NCBI GenBank assembly: GCA_964410965.1 | Contig: CAYPIY010000008.1 | Location: 186,001-250,000 of the forward strand | Length of the DNA: 64,000 nucleotides | DNA from: JBBIRG01 sp964410965 | Lineage (GTDB): Bacteria > CLD3 > SB21 > JBBIRG01 | Direction: 5' to 3' | In this document: in pieces, positions 32,801 through 38,803 of the stretch | Layout of the letters: each line of letters starts with the position of its first letter | Position numbering within the stretch: position 1 is the first letter of the stretch | Notes under the pieces: model-generated | Databases searched by the model: none | Seen by the model: the letters and a program-made list of their open reading frames with translations, nothing else | Told to the model about the DNA's origin: nothing | Translations under genes and position numbers: made by a program

Positions 32801-35216
32801 AAGTCGTGGTGGAAAGATTGTAATCGTAAGTCGCCGCGGCATCTCTCTGCCAGTTCCGGTTCACCCGCACGGCATAGTTGACCGTGGAAGTGCTGAAAAT
32901 GCCCTGCTGCAGGTAGAGATCGTTTTCAACAAGCATCGCTCCGTACAGTGTCGCGTTTCCGCCGGTTTTATTGATCACGACATTATAGAACGTTTTTCCG
33001 CTTCCTTGTCCTCCGGTACGGATCTGCTGTTCCTGTGTGCCGGTAAATGTTACGGTGCAGTTTTCATGTTCAAAACGTCCGGTCCCGGCCCAGTTCGTCC
33101 AGTAACCTTCAACATTGATATTGTTTCCTCCTGACCGTACGGTATCGCCGCCGTTGATCTGGAAATCGCCGCGTACGTTGCCGATGGCCGCGCCGAAGAT
33201 CTTGACGCCCGCCGCGCCCATGATGAGATTGCCGTAAGAGATGCCGCCGTATATCGTCTGGATCGGGTAGTTCGGCCAGCCGGCGTCATATGTCACGGTG
33301 CTGTTCGCGCCCAGCGTATAAGTGGAAAAATTGGACGGAAAGTTTCCGTTCAGACCTGTGCCCCGGACATATAGTATGATGCCGTCCTGGATTTCAAAAA
33401 CCCGGCTCGAACCGGCGCCCGTATTTCGCACTTCAAAATTACGGACGTTCACATAACTGACGCCCGTGAAAGCCCTGAAATCATTCATCACACGGACGTA
33501 CGCGTTATAGGTATTGACAAAATCCTTTCCGCCGGAACCCTCGAAATACATATCATTGAAGATCGACCTCGGTGAGGATCCTCCGACAACGGTATCCTGG
33601 TTTGTAATATAAATGGACTGGTAAGCAGGAGCGAGAAAACGGATCATGCCGTTATTCGAGGAGAACCGGATCGCTCCGCCGACGGCTGAAGCCGAATCCT
33701 GCACGTTCAGTCCGACATGGGTTGTAGTCTGGCCGAAACCGATATGCAACTGGATGTCATCGCCTTCGCAGTCCATGATCGCACGGGGTCCAACGGTAAT
33801 GGTCCAGCGTGTGAATAAAAGCTCATATTCCGGCACGATTTTTCGGTAATTCTGACCGCCGCCCTGCCGGCCTACGTACAGGCCGTAATAAAAGAGCGTG
33901 TCTCCGTCCGCTTCCGTGGTCCGGATGATCTGGTGTGAATTGGCGTCGTAATAGGTCGTTCCGTTCTGCATGATGACTTCATTGAACCCGTCGGGGAACA
34001 TATTCTGGTTCGCATTGCCGCTTCCCGCGGTTCGCCGGATGTAAAGCCCTCCGTTTGAGGACAGCCGGGGATTGGTTCCCGCGCCGCGGACTTTACCGCC
34101 GCGGTCCACGCGGTCACCGATGAGAAAATAAGAGCCGCTCTGGATTACCAGCGAATCATACACGCGGATGGAATCATAGCACCACTTCCCGCCGCCGTTG
34201 ACGATCAGGCCTCCGAAATCGAACAATCCGGGGGTTGCCTGTGCGGCACCGCGGCTGTCGTACATATTGACAGCAGCGCTGCTGTTCATCGTTAACGTTG
34301 AATTCACGCCGTTGTAGTGCCCCTGGTTGTCCATATTGCCGCCGATGAATACCGGATTCGTTCCGGGGCTGAAAGTGACCGAGGGATTGATGGTGAAATT
34401 CCCGTCGACCGTCAGGGCCGTATCAAGCGATTTTGTAGTGGAGGCTCCCTGGAAAGTCACGTTAAACAGGCTTCCGGTGCCTTTCATCGCGATCGTCTGG
34501 TTGCCGGAGCCGTTGAAATTAACGGTAGAGGACGAATAAGCGTTAAACGCGCCGAGGCCGTTCACATCGGCGGCCACAAGCAGGTTGCCGGCGATATCCA
34601 GGGTACCGTACACGTTGGCGGACCCGTAGATGGCCATGTCGCCGCTGCCTGTGCCGGATTGCGTGACCGTCAGGGACCCGCTGGCGATATTCAGCGTCGA
34701 ACCGACAACGACAGTGATCGCGCCGCAGGTCGAAACGCCGTTAATGCGTACAATCACATTTCCGTCAATCACGACGCTGTCCGTATTGGCCGGAACGCCG
34801 TTGGGATTCCAGTTGTTGCCGTCGCTCCACAGTGTGCCATCGCCGAGTCCGTCCCAGGTTTTGGTGCTGAGCGTCTCGATTCCGCGTATCCTCTCCTTGC
34901 GGACATCCGTCGGAACTTGCTGGTATTTGTATTTGTTATTGACCTGATCCGGCAGAAGGTGTCCGGTACCAAAACCGGGAAATTTCGTCGGATCGCTTTT
35001 CCTGAACACCTCATCCGTACGAAGCATATCGTCCCTCGTCAGGTCAATGTAAGTGCTCGGACCGGTCGGATCAATGACAGCAGGCGCCACCTTGACCGTA
35101 TCAGCGTAAATTTTTTCCATCGGACCGGATTCAGATTCGATGAACTGTTTTTTCTGTGCAAAACCTAAGCTTGCGGCTGTAAGGATAACAATAAGGGCAT
35201 TGTACAGAGGCTTCAT
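20853..35216 (-). CDS. giant modular T9SS surface protein (4787 residues)
   Basis: One unbroken 14.4-kb frame. A signal peptide (MKPLYNALIVILTAASLGFA) leads into an extremely repetitive beta-rich protein: short repeats of the form 'xxGNLTIxxGxxxxNG', 'GTGxxFYNLxIxxSG' and 'LxLNGxNLxVxGxW', as expected of a beta-solenoid adhesin. Five times it restarts with a tryptophan module ending in NW(N/S)PxxVP or a variant (Trp at residues 136, 1436, 2605, 3389 and 3828). The blocks close with a 'DxTGAFEG...W' segment where visible. Residues from about 4580 carry an FN3-like domain (VVLEWKTESELANAYWLIQR) and the last 95 or so form a T9SS sorting domain (FPNPFNPTTTIRYQL ... SGIYIYRIS). Likely exported by T9SS and surface-anchored as an adhesin or fibre; the ligand is unknown. 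Confidence 0.9.
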   Translation of the reverse strand: MKPLYNALIVILTAASLGFAQKKQFIESESGPMEKIYADTVKVAPAVIDPTGPSTYIDLTRDDMLRTDEVFRKSDPTKFPGFGTGHLLPDQVNNKYKYQQVPTDVRKERIRGIETLSTKTWDGLGDGTLWSDGNNWNPNGVPANTDSVVIDGNVIVRINGVSTCGAITVVVGSTLNIASGSLTVTQSGTGSGDMAIYGSANVYGTLDIAGNLLVAADVNGLGAFNAYSSSTVNFNGSGNQTIAMKGTGSLFNVTFQGASTTKSLDTALTVDGNFTINPSVTFSPGTNPVFIGGNMDNQGHYNGVNSTLTMNSSAAVNMYDSRGAAQATPGLFDFGGLIVNGGGKWCYDSIRVYDSLVIQSGSYFLIGDRVDRGGKVRGAGTNPRLSSNGGLYIRRTAGSGNANQNMFPDGFNEVIMQNGTTYYDANSHQIIRTTEADGDTLFYYGLYVGRQGGGQNYRKIVPEYELLFTRWTITVGPRAIMDCEGDDIQLHIGFGQTTTHVGLNVQDSASAVGGAIRFSSNNGMIRFLAPAYQSIYITNQDTVVGGSSPRSIFNDMYFEGSGGKDFVNTYNAYVRVMNDFRAFTGVSYVNVRNFEVRNTGAGSSRVFEIQDGIILYVRGTGLNGNFPSNFSTYTLGANSTVTYDAGWPNYPIQTIYGGISYGNLIMGAAGVKIFGAAIGNVRGDFQINGGDTVRSGGNNINVEGYWTNWAGTGRFEHENCTVTFTGTQEQQIRTGGQGSGKTFYNVVINKTGGNATLYGAMLVENDLYLQQGIFSTSTVNYAVRVNRNWQRDAAATYDYNLSTTTLGGSGAQSVIGTGLNDFYNLTLLRSGAPPVSRTITLDNTNSDSLHVAGNIVIDSSVTLDGNDDTLKVEGNFDNRYTGLFTAGTGKVILLGGATQAVLLGYTGQGSAQTGKMFNHLQLKKDASKTATISWFDLYIGGNLTITSGRLESNWYTGTYRDVFLGGDWNNYETFVPNTDTVHFIGTNQVLRGSGANDFYTLRFGGSGTKSLTANMDVNLDILIESGATVTMPSAANIYIGGHFYNYGSFQASNGSTVELTGTRDPQYILTNGINNYFYNLKINRINNAQGVVRIYRPAGYDSSYGNIRVINDLTIQKGLLDLSQSGDNANLYSLFLGGSFLCESDGYFYVRNAPALNFVKFEGNGVNKEIKMNSYISTAANLFNRLIFDAPSSNYKLKSDLVVGGALYLYNGTLNLFDSTTSLGYDLIYGNTNGDSLTIQGGHLIVGENSALRPYTNGAANKSYINVVTGQISLVGQAGKEALISRQDGITAGFYGFTVQAGGTIAAKNAVFEFMDSIYVNSGTVDLTNNFSSCTFTNGNNAAGACLLRIENAQNLTGSNAITGINFPTTMTATSRNIVKRSDAGNIVLVDPQGTFADSTREIDPFNRIQWNFTTLITRWLHKTDTTNLWSNAAAWSNGVPDSSRRAIIPFGNWPPLLNVTNASAYSITLKDSLILGDGSSRGRLKVLSDLSIDTTTAVLIANSASSNDSIYLLGNISKSTTGAAIRHNQKLTFNVSGISSQNINVDSLFNFVIQKTGTANLGQNILVRGDVKILKGTLDAGNYDMTVWGNWEKWDNEGDSVGVFNARTRTVTMSGTGKTIRGTGVSDFYNLTIAGSDTLVSSIDVNRTLTLNSGSYLDVGENNSGITLSGGGVTVFANNGGTFVPRTGTVLVDGSSGDQTINASGTVFNNLSFTGISNKYLSTNTIVTGNIDINLSYAGRGLLIDSTLICRGAANSFALGSSNYLYLRGLNSFPDSVETVSFNTTSLVLYQRNAPAQTVTTYLRNGNQITYPNLYLGGAATNEKKYLDSNLLVNGNLLVYNGDSLCLYSQTNRHFNVTIGGYLYLNNGQGTAGISVGTQPTTITMSRNDGVEQYIYVSRNQSPQTFWNLRFTGRGAKIITKDSINYYDRSINLLGNLTVDEIDPGTGYLNIQNFIIRGIGASNTMSLGSNVDFYLRNLAGDDTNTFPIGFETISLAPTSRVLYERGNQYIRDTTASGTQIAYGAMYLGDNGNNTNTKYLNGDVNIRGTLTIAGYTTLDVTGNNYTIRCGGNFSNNTTTGAFIPRQGRVIMDGSSTQYIYSQNLVRPFYKLNLRGTDVIINQRLDVSDTLRVESGKFSMGAQSVYCYGDWMRDSIAAIVPGTSTVYLSKNGRQSITAHGAEDFYNLVLDSAGQKTALTSLDVNGSLTIRTNDTLYMNASTDTIYLAGSWTNEGVFTHNNNTVVSDGTGGVTYQTNMTALSQALTKGFNNLTISKSNGSNLTLGAGSSDLYIGGNLTINVGDLDVNQYGTNTVYCYGDWNNVGGGFYSRTDTVYLRGKGSRTLRAGYTGVGNYIFNHLVIDSSGTYTINNYQIDVRGILQVSRGTLKTNGYNVYFSTTGLDSINIDNDGVFDIGAASTLYIYQNSRLNIGVYGTPGTFKMIGDSASAAQVTRRTGAGYYWFNVGQNGTISARYYRVEFTNANGVWVRAGAKIDSFPYNFSDGNFSYPAGLANAAALRIDSLTTKMTRQTNNGIWRTVFSVNPGGGAYNVVYSDGTDSLEFVDASGPFSDSLYERETSAGKIEWASSDPVSVWTGASSNNWFNPANWSPQGVPDGTKRVSIPNTALNDCWVDTTGNRIAECRELTIGTGTRRLIMFNDTLTVHGNVNIYGRMTFMDNRALLKVKGNWYNPGTFDNGGGKVRFDSTGNQVLVSGGITAAKQFGTLEIGSNSIVVVTTNALEIKDTLRIDSLGVLDNNNNQGIYIGKTWNNDNGGYYRAGASTVYFNGTAAQYIWTRDSADFYSLVFENSGQKTFMTNTDIRGTVTIRNSAVVNGNEKILRIRGNWDNYTTFNAQRSTVIFEGPGQNIYGGGASGTNKTRFASLWLNGTGTKTLFTGIEIDSGFLYINRTLNLQNNTVQAVSLEDSLEMTAGMILYVRGSNNFPSGFENITLDRTSYVYYDVDTNQTISTKDANDNTFSYGNLLVTNTNNGNLSSKTLDGNLITQGYLQIGTAGRDNQVTLNVDTLNYNIFVGGYFYNYGYILAGTNEVTNTITLNGSNGQQNMYPEGLGTGKTFYNLVISNTSILPNNNVVLGGIYDLLIRNNLTISNGNFNINGRDLTVLGSFNATTGAFIPGNATVYLKGSGKTWQSNTSTYNNVKITGSYTMQDNATVNGDFTLMYGSLDFNGEQLLFGNASTDNFVVDSSATLDMDAGSQLKIFNGSAVNIKNGSTVKIIGADTNQTIVTRNGAAGYYGFNVNPGSKIFAKYAKFEYVNTSGVVVDQAEIDTGASFSYCTFDNGPTDGIFLTLNNIDHAETDTLIIKEPNFPSQPAGGSYNIRKNGTNGYIIVQDATGAFEGEAFDYDLTNTVEWIYTTNNRYWTGKQNTNWHEALNWSPKAVPNRENTVIISSTSANMPVVSADTALAKTLRVSKGTLTLNGKNLWVDGNLTVDSTGTLTVQNATDTIFVSGNWSVSNTFNNGSGVVVFYGLSSQILTTGGTGSGKKFYSIDINKATGTSITLGANDLQVDRDLKILSGTFVNSSGRTITVNNTFSNAGTFTDAGGTVTLATGTAVNLTSGGTSFNNLIINKSSGSVTLQDNLTVLGNFTITAGSFYANGRIVEFGDAAADAMSVSGSAYFNTGSALRVYAGVANGSSVTVNSGGYVEFVGMSTQNVSVTRRTGGTDYYRFSVSSGGTIGAKHTTFEYMNGDGLSITTNGTSSGISATYDFDSTTFTNGKSAGTFLKMDGNFTAGDVTMLEVTFPTNPGGGAKNVTRINCTTGDTIIFYDATGAFEGDGYSSSTTTNRISWRYSTENITFDGNGIGDSLWSTPANWNPNVVPKDSGKNAIIPSGFYVVYDSNYTTNNVTLNGGTLNVRAQRKMTLTGSLNINSGTMRLNPYSNITNADTLNIKKNISIASGAALVSNSGSTASTIAKIYIGENWTCQGTFTYNLSWVIFNGDSTKTQTITSSGKPFFSIYINKTGSINSVRLGSNVETTNFLYIQKGILDFNGFDLTIRRAYQNDGTIIPGTRTATFIGNATGNYFVTGGSGVGKRFYNLNINHSNSNVVNLSPSGGGGNIYVENDLTISSTSYINTNNNDIFVGGSVDINRASNFASGDTLFLIGENTVNMYVNSVTTSALKEVVINKSGGIVNITSNNSIINGSLNVRNGEINLSGFALKYGDASADTIRIDGGNMHVDNGSTLQMRSGSGITVRQGVLQLYSSNPASLSTLTNQGSGDYAVRVYPTGQLTMGNSVLTNCNDLLVRGQLYFEPGTTSRFANGTVINIDASGRIRAVGSDTTSANRVTIKPLTGNYRIVFASNSRMTMQNVLVDSVGGSGQYGITVQSGATIDSMNNVLFRRGTGNAYVSLANDQIYTANGLQFDSAGSGRMAYNVSYTSGGGLLTLNNYKGNMSGVFFEQDNGTAPYGRATWTLNETQNVPNASTNAFGHKDFTISSVDGSGLGSTNVRMISDTLDIALFSVLRYFTVQPTNSASGTIRIHYPKQEENGQHYAQLNVWQRRNGAWKMVDTMAGVTMTMDSAETVNGQQVYYIQAAGYNFAAGTRDTIVLSRATNDASLPVVLAYFRGHSDEGKVVLEWKTESELANAYWLIQRKEITEDELNRISSGAMKAENAVAEFMMVGHIKGAGSKTSETLYEYVDSDIRSGKRYAYRIADVSYAGQITYHESVLISAELPKEFGLSQNFPNPFNPTTTIRYQLPVAARVTVKIYNVLGQEVYSLVSKTMDAGYHQIMWNGINSRQSAVASGIYIYRISAQSLDGKQKFSKSKKMMILK

Positions 35217-35761
35217 TTAATCACTCCGTTATTGGGTTATATTTTTTATTATTCTTTTTTTCAGTGACTTACTATTTGCTTATGCCTGTGAGTAAAAGTT
35301 ATTGTAAAACATGACTATGCTTAAGCTATTGTACACGTTTTACATTAATCAGTCAAAAAATTTTATCAATTATAGTTATTTATAGCCGACTTGTCAATAG
35401 TTTTATTGTTTTTTATTATATTTAAATACTTGTGTGTCTTTTTAAAATACAGCGAATTGAATTAAGTATTTTTTATGTTATCTAAATATTTATCCGATTT
35501 TTTGATCTTCAGCAAATTTGTAAACTTATCAAAATAAATTTTATGAAATATTTTCCGCTTGCCATTGGCTGTTTAGAACAAAGACCCGGTACGTTTGAAC
35601 TTGACAATGTCATGCTGTAACTTAATAAATCTTATTCAAATTTATGTCAAAACGTCTCGATTCTTGATGGCAACAAACAACCGCCGGAAATCATGTCCCA
35701 TTGATTTCTTCACTTACTTACGATCCTGGTTTTCAAACATTCAATATGCTTCTATTTGAAG
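35217..35761. other. 545-base AT-rich intergenic region
   Basis: Between the giant gene and the GNAT gene, both on the minus strand. It holds the tandem promoters and an AT-rich leader. From about 35400 to 35761 I see no gene, no convincing hairpin and no RNA gene. Confidence 0.6.
35328..35397 (-). promoter_or_regulatory. two tandem sigma70-type promoters of the giant gene
   Basis: On the minus strand the distal promoter is a perfect TTGACA (35392-35397), 17 bases, TATAAT (35369-35374). The proximal one is TTGACT (35351-35356), 17 bases, TACAAT (35328-35333). They leave a leader of about 105-150 bases before the ATG at 35216. Confidence 0.8.
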
Positions 35762-36307
35762 TCATTCATTTTCAGCTGATTCCTTTACTCTGGCCCACAT
35801 ATACTCGTCCAGTATCTTCCCGCTTTTTATAACGGCTTTGCGGTGCACAGCCTCAAGCCGGAATCCCGATTTTTCAAGAACCCTCATGGATGCGGCATTG
35901 CCCTCAAAAACCCTTGCCTGGATGCGCACGATTTCCGTCCCGGAAAAAACGGCATTTGCCAGTTCCGGTATGATTTCGGTCAGAATACCCTTGTTCCAGT
36001 GTGATTCACTGAGCCAGTAACCAATTTCCGCAGTCAAACGGTAGACATCGGTCAGGGGAATGATCCCCACACCGCCAACAGCTTCGCCGCCAATTTCAAT
36101 TGCGGCGACGATTTGCTGATCCTGTGCCCGCATGGATTGAATCCATTTCACGGCATCATCAAAAGTGTAGGGATGGGGGAATCCGTCGCGCAGCCGTTCC
36201 GCGATCCTCGGATTATCGGCGTGTTTCGCAAGAGACCCAGCGTCTTCCGGCTGCCAGGGCCTGAGACGACAGGATGAAAGCTGCAAATGAATAGAGGTTA
36301 AACTCAT
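35762..36307 (-). CDS. GNAT-family N-acetyltransferase (RimJ/RimL-like)
   Basis: A 181-residue acetyltransferase of the Acetyltransf_3 type, which moves an acetyl group from acetyl-CoA to an N-terminal or side-chain amine. The N-terminal strand 'CRLRPWQPEDAGSLAKHADN', the GGVGIIPLTD core and the acetyl-CoA-binding region (GYWLSESHWNKGILTE, then NAASMRVLEKSGF) are characteristic. The substrate cannot be predicted. I chose ATG 36307, which has GGAG eight to nine bases upstream, over ATG 36343, which adds 12 residues not seen in the family. It follows the patatin gene by 57 bases and may be co-transcribed with it. Confidence 0.88.
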   Translation of the reverse strand: MSLTSIHLQLSSCRLRPWQPEDAGSLAKHADNPRIAERLRDGFPHPYTFDDAVKWIQSMRAQDQQIVAAIEIGGEAVGGVGIIPLTDVYRLTAEIGYWLSESHWNKGILTEIIPELANAVFSGTEIVRIQARVFEGNAASMRVLEKSGFRLEAVHRKAVIKSGKILDEYMWARVKESAENE

Positions 36308-36364
36308 GACTGATCTCCATGGATATCGGGTTATTGCGCTCAATTTTCCGGAAAAAATTCCGGG

Positions 36365-38527
36365 TCAGAATTTATATCCGATATTAAGATACGTCAGGAA
36401 CGGATGCCCTTTGCCCGTCATGCCGCTGAGTTCGACGGGCCCGATCAGCGTTTCCGCCCCCAGAGTAATCCCCGCTCCGTGGACTGCTCCTGGAAAACGG
36501 TAAAGAGCCGTAAAGCGGTCACTTACCTGTCCCATGTTCCATGTCACAGCTAAGTACCGCCGGGGTAGCCATTCCAGCTGAAGCGAGGCCTGTACCATTT
36601 TCATATACCGTCCGGTGTATTCGCGCGGATAAAGGCCCATAAACAGGTCATGCCCGCCGAACTGCGGAAGAAGCGGCGGAATCAGGTCGTATGCGGTGAT
36701 CCCGGCGAACCGGTAAGAACCGGACACGGACCAGAGACGATGCACAGGAACGGCACCTGAAATCTCGCTCTCAAACCTCCTGAAAGATGCGTTGCTCCGT
36801 ATGGCCTTTCCTGCCCAGTCAAATCGGTTGAACCAAACAAATCCCCGGGTCGGAAAATAGGTTTTATTGTAGGTATCAATGAAAAAAAGGCCGAAAAGCG
36901 AATGAAAATTTTTTTCTTTCGGATAGGCAAAGGCCGCGCCGACGACTTTATCCGCATTATACCATTGCCGGCTGATTCCGACGCCGGAGATCAGCTCTTT
37001 CGAGAAGATGGATCCTACAAGCATTTCACTCCGTATAACCTGCATACGGAAATTGGCCATGGGCTCCCCGTCCTCGTAAAGGTTTACCCTGAAATATTCG
37101 TAATCCGCGGTGACATTCATCCCCAGCCTCGGGGGAATCTCGGTCAGAAGCGTATAGGCGGCATTGGCGGAAAGGTTCGTGCTGAGTTTCAGGTCGGCTC
37201 TGAGCACCGATCCGCGCCGGAGTAGGTTCCGGAACGTGGTATTCAGGAGTACCGTGGCTTTTTCGTAGGTGTTGTAGCGGAAACCGAACTGAAACTTATG
37301 CTCCGGTCTTTCGCTGACCCTGACCAGCAACCGGGTGCCGTTCAATGCCGGCTCAAGATGATAAGTTACACGCTCAAAAATGCCCGTTCCGTATACCCGG
37401 AGTACGGCTTCTTCCAGTTCCCGCGGGGTCACCCGTGCGGGCGGGCGGATCCCGAGATGCGTCCGGATCAGCCTTTTGGAAGTGTTTTTCGCTCCCTCAA
37501 TTTTTATTTTCGTGATCAGCACGGTATCGGCGCTGACCGGTTTCGGGGCTTCTTTCTTCCACGGCCGGATGCGGTTCAGGGAATCACGCAGGGCGATGAG
37601 TTGCGGAAGCGCCCGGCGCGCGGCTTCTTCGCCTATACGGATGATTTCCTCACCGCGGATAAAATCCGATACTGTCAGCCTTCCGAAATCAGGCTCGATC
37701 AGTGCATCGCACAACCCGCGCTGAACGGCCGTGGAGGCCACCATCTGAAAACTCAGCGACTGATCAAGAATCTCGATCATGGATTTAAGCTCATCGGCCG
37801 ATTTCAGTCCGGTGCTGACGTCCACGCCGATTACAATATCGGCGCCCAGGTGTTTGGCGTCTTCCGCGGGAAGATTGCGCGAGATCAGCCCGTCCACCAG
37901 CAACCGGCCGCCCTGTCTCACCGGCGTGAAGATCGTGGGGATTGACATGCTCGCGCGTAAGGATTCCGCTAGGTTTCCGCTGTCCAGAACCACGGCTTCC
38001 CCGGTCTGGATGTCCGTCGCGACACAGGCAAACGGTACGGGAAAATCCCGGTACTGGCGGATATGCTGGGACTGCCAGGTCAGCCGCGACAGGAAGGCCG
38101 ATATTTTCTGCCCCGTGATCATTCCGGTCGGAAGCGTCGGCTTCCAGTCGACGATATCGATGGACGCCAGGTATCGTCCGTCCCGGATCTTATCCTCCAT
38201 CGGCATCGACCGGCGTTCCACCCGGTCGTCAAACAAATCCTCCCAGTCGGCTTCCAATACGATATTTTCCAGTTCACCGGCACTGTACCCGATCGCGTAC
38301 AATCCGCCGACGATACTGCCCATGCTCGTCCCGGTGATACAATCAACCGGAAAATCGATTTCCTCCAGCACTTTCAGGACTCCGATATGAGCGAATCCCT
38401 TAGCTCCCCCTCCGCTTAACGCCAGACCGACTCTCGGACGGGGAACCGAATCCTGGCAGATCAGTAATGTATCTGAACTGCAAAGAAAAAACAACAACAG
38501 AGAAAATGGAATGAAGGCAGTCCTCAT
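36365..38527 (-). CDS. PlpD-like patatin phospholipase with POTRA and beta-barrel
   Basis: A 720-residue protein with a signal peptide (MRTAFIPFSLLLFFLCSS). Residues 33-320 form a patatin lipase domain with oxyanion motif GGGAKG (39-44), nucleophile Ser68 in GTSMG and partner Asp212 in VDG. A POTRA-like domain follows (about 340-420, starting ITKIKIEGAKNTS), then a BamA/FhaC-type 16-strand barrel ending in a terminal phenylalanine. This is the architecture of PlpD and type Vd autotransporter phospholipases, in which the barrel sits in the outer membrane and the lipase is exposed or released. ATG 38527 starts exactly at the signal peptide; an in-frame GTG at 38578 lies inside the upstream gene's terminator hairpin and is rejected. 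Confidence 0.9.
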   Translation of the reverse strand: MRTAFIPFSLLLFFLCSSDTLLICQDSVPRPRVGLALSGGGAKGFAHIGVLKVLEEIDFPVDCITGTSMGSIVGGLYAIGYSAGELENIVLEADWEDLFDDRVERRSMPMEDKIRDGRYLASIDIVDWKPTLPTGMITGQKISAFLSRLTWQSQHIRQYRDFPVPFACVATDIQTGEAVVLDSGNLAESLRASMSIPTIFTPVRQGGRLLVDGLISRNLPAEDAKHLGADIVIGVDVSTGLKSADELKSMIEILDQSLSFQMVASTAVQRGLCDALIEPDFGRLTVSDFIRGEEIIRIGEEAARRALPQLIALRDSLNRIRPWKKEAPKPVSADTVLITKIKIEGAKNTSKRLIRTHLGIRPPARVTPRELEEAVLRVYGTGIFERVTYHLEPALNGTRLLVRVSERPEHKFQFGFRYNTYEKATVLLNTTFRNLLRRGSVLRADLKLSTNLSANAAYTLLTEIPPRLGMNVTADYEYFRVNLYEDGEPMANFRMQVIRSEMLVGSIFSKELISGVGISRQWYNADKVVGAAFAYPKEKNFHSLFGLFFIDTYNKTYFPTRGFVWFNRFDWAGKAIRSNASFRRFESEISGAVPVHRLWSVSGSYRFAGITAYDLIPPLLPQFGGHDLFMGLYPREYTGRYMKMVQASLQLEWLPRRYLAVTWNMGQVSDRFTALYRFPGAVHGAGITLGAETLIGPVELSGMTGKGHPFLTYLNIGYKF

Positions 38528-38552
38528 ACGAAACTCTGGCTGGCTGAAACAA

Positions 38553-38584
38553 AAAAAGGTGGACGAACAATGTACCACCTTTTT
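38553..38584 (-). terminator. terminator after the MshEN-like small gene
   Basis: Stem AAAAAGGTGG (38553-38562) with CCACCTTTTT (38575-38584) and a 12-base loop, lying 20 bases after the small gene's stop and just before the patatin start. It closes the phosphatase-moxR-small gene unit. Confidence 0.8.
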
Positions 38585-38603
38585 AATGCACAGGTTGTGC
38601 CCG

Positions 38604-38771
38604 TTAACCCAATAACGCTTTTTCTATTTTATCCTGCGTCGTAAAACCTTTTTCGATCAGGATTTCTCCCAGTTTTTTTCCGGGATTCGCTTTTTGGATT
38701 TTCAGTGCCTCATCCAGCTGCTGCTGCGTAATCGCTCCCGTCTTGACCAGGGTGTCGCCTAACATTGCCAT
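38604..38771 (-). CDS. 55-residue MshEN-like small protein
   Basis: A short intact gene encoding 55 residues, beginning MAMLGDTLVKTGAITQQQLD and ending with a KIEKALLG tail. The pattern 'LGDxLVKxGxITxxQLDEAL ... GKKLGEILIEKGF' is that of the MshEN / GspE N-terminal domain, which in larger proteins can bind c-di-GMP. This copy is a single free-standing domain with both halves of the repeat shortened. It has an excellent AAGGAG (38778-38783) six bases before the ATG at 38771. It lies 32 bases after moxR, so it belongs to the phosphatase-moxR unit; it could be a signal-binding adaptor, which is inference. Confidence 0.82.
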   Translation of the reverse strand: MAMLGDTLVKTGAITQQQLDEALKIQKANPGKKLGEILIEKGFTTQDKIEKALLG

Positions 38772-38803
38772 ACTGAACTCCTTTCGAATAGCTTCTATTG
38801 TAT

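Noticed and set aside
35400..35761. Possible riboswitch or small RNA upstream of the giant gene
   Set aside because: AT-rich sequence without a stable paired structure or recognisable conserved core; it lies upstream of the promoters.
38528..38578. Upstream GTG start for the patatin protein
   Set aside because: It falls inside the terminator hairpin of the preceding gene and would place 17 residues in front of a clear signal peptide.
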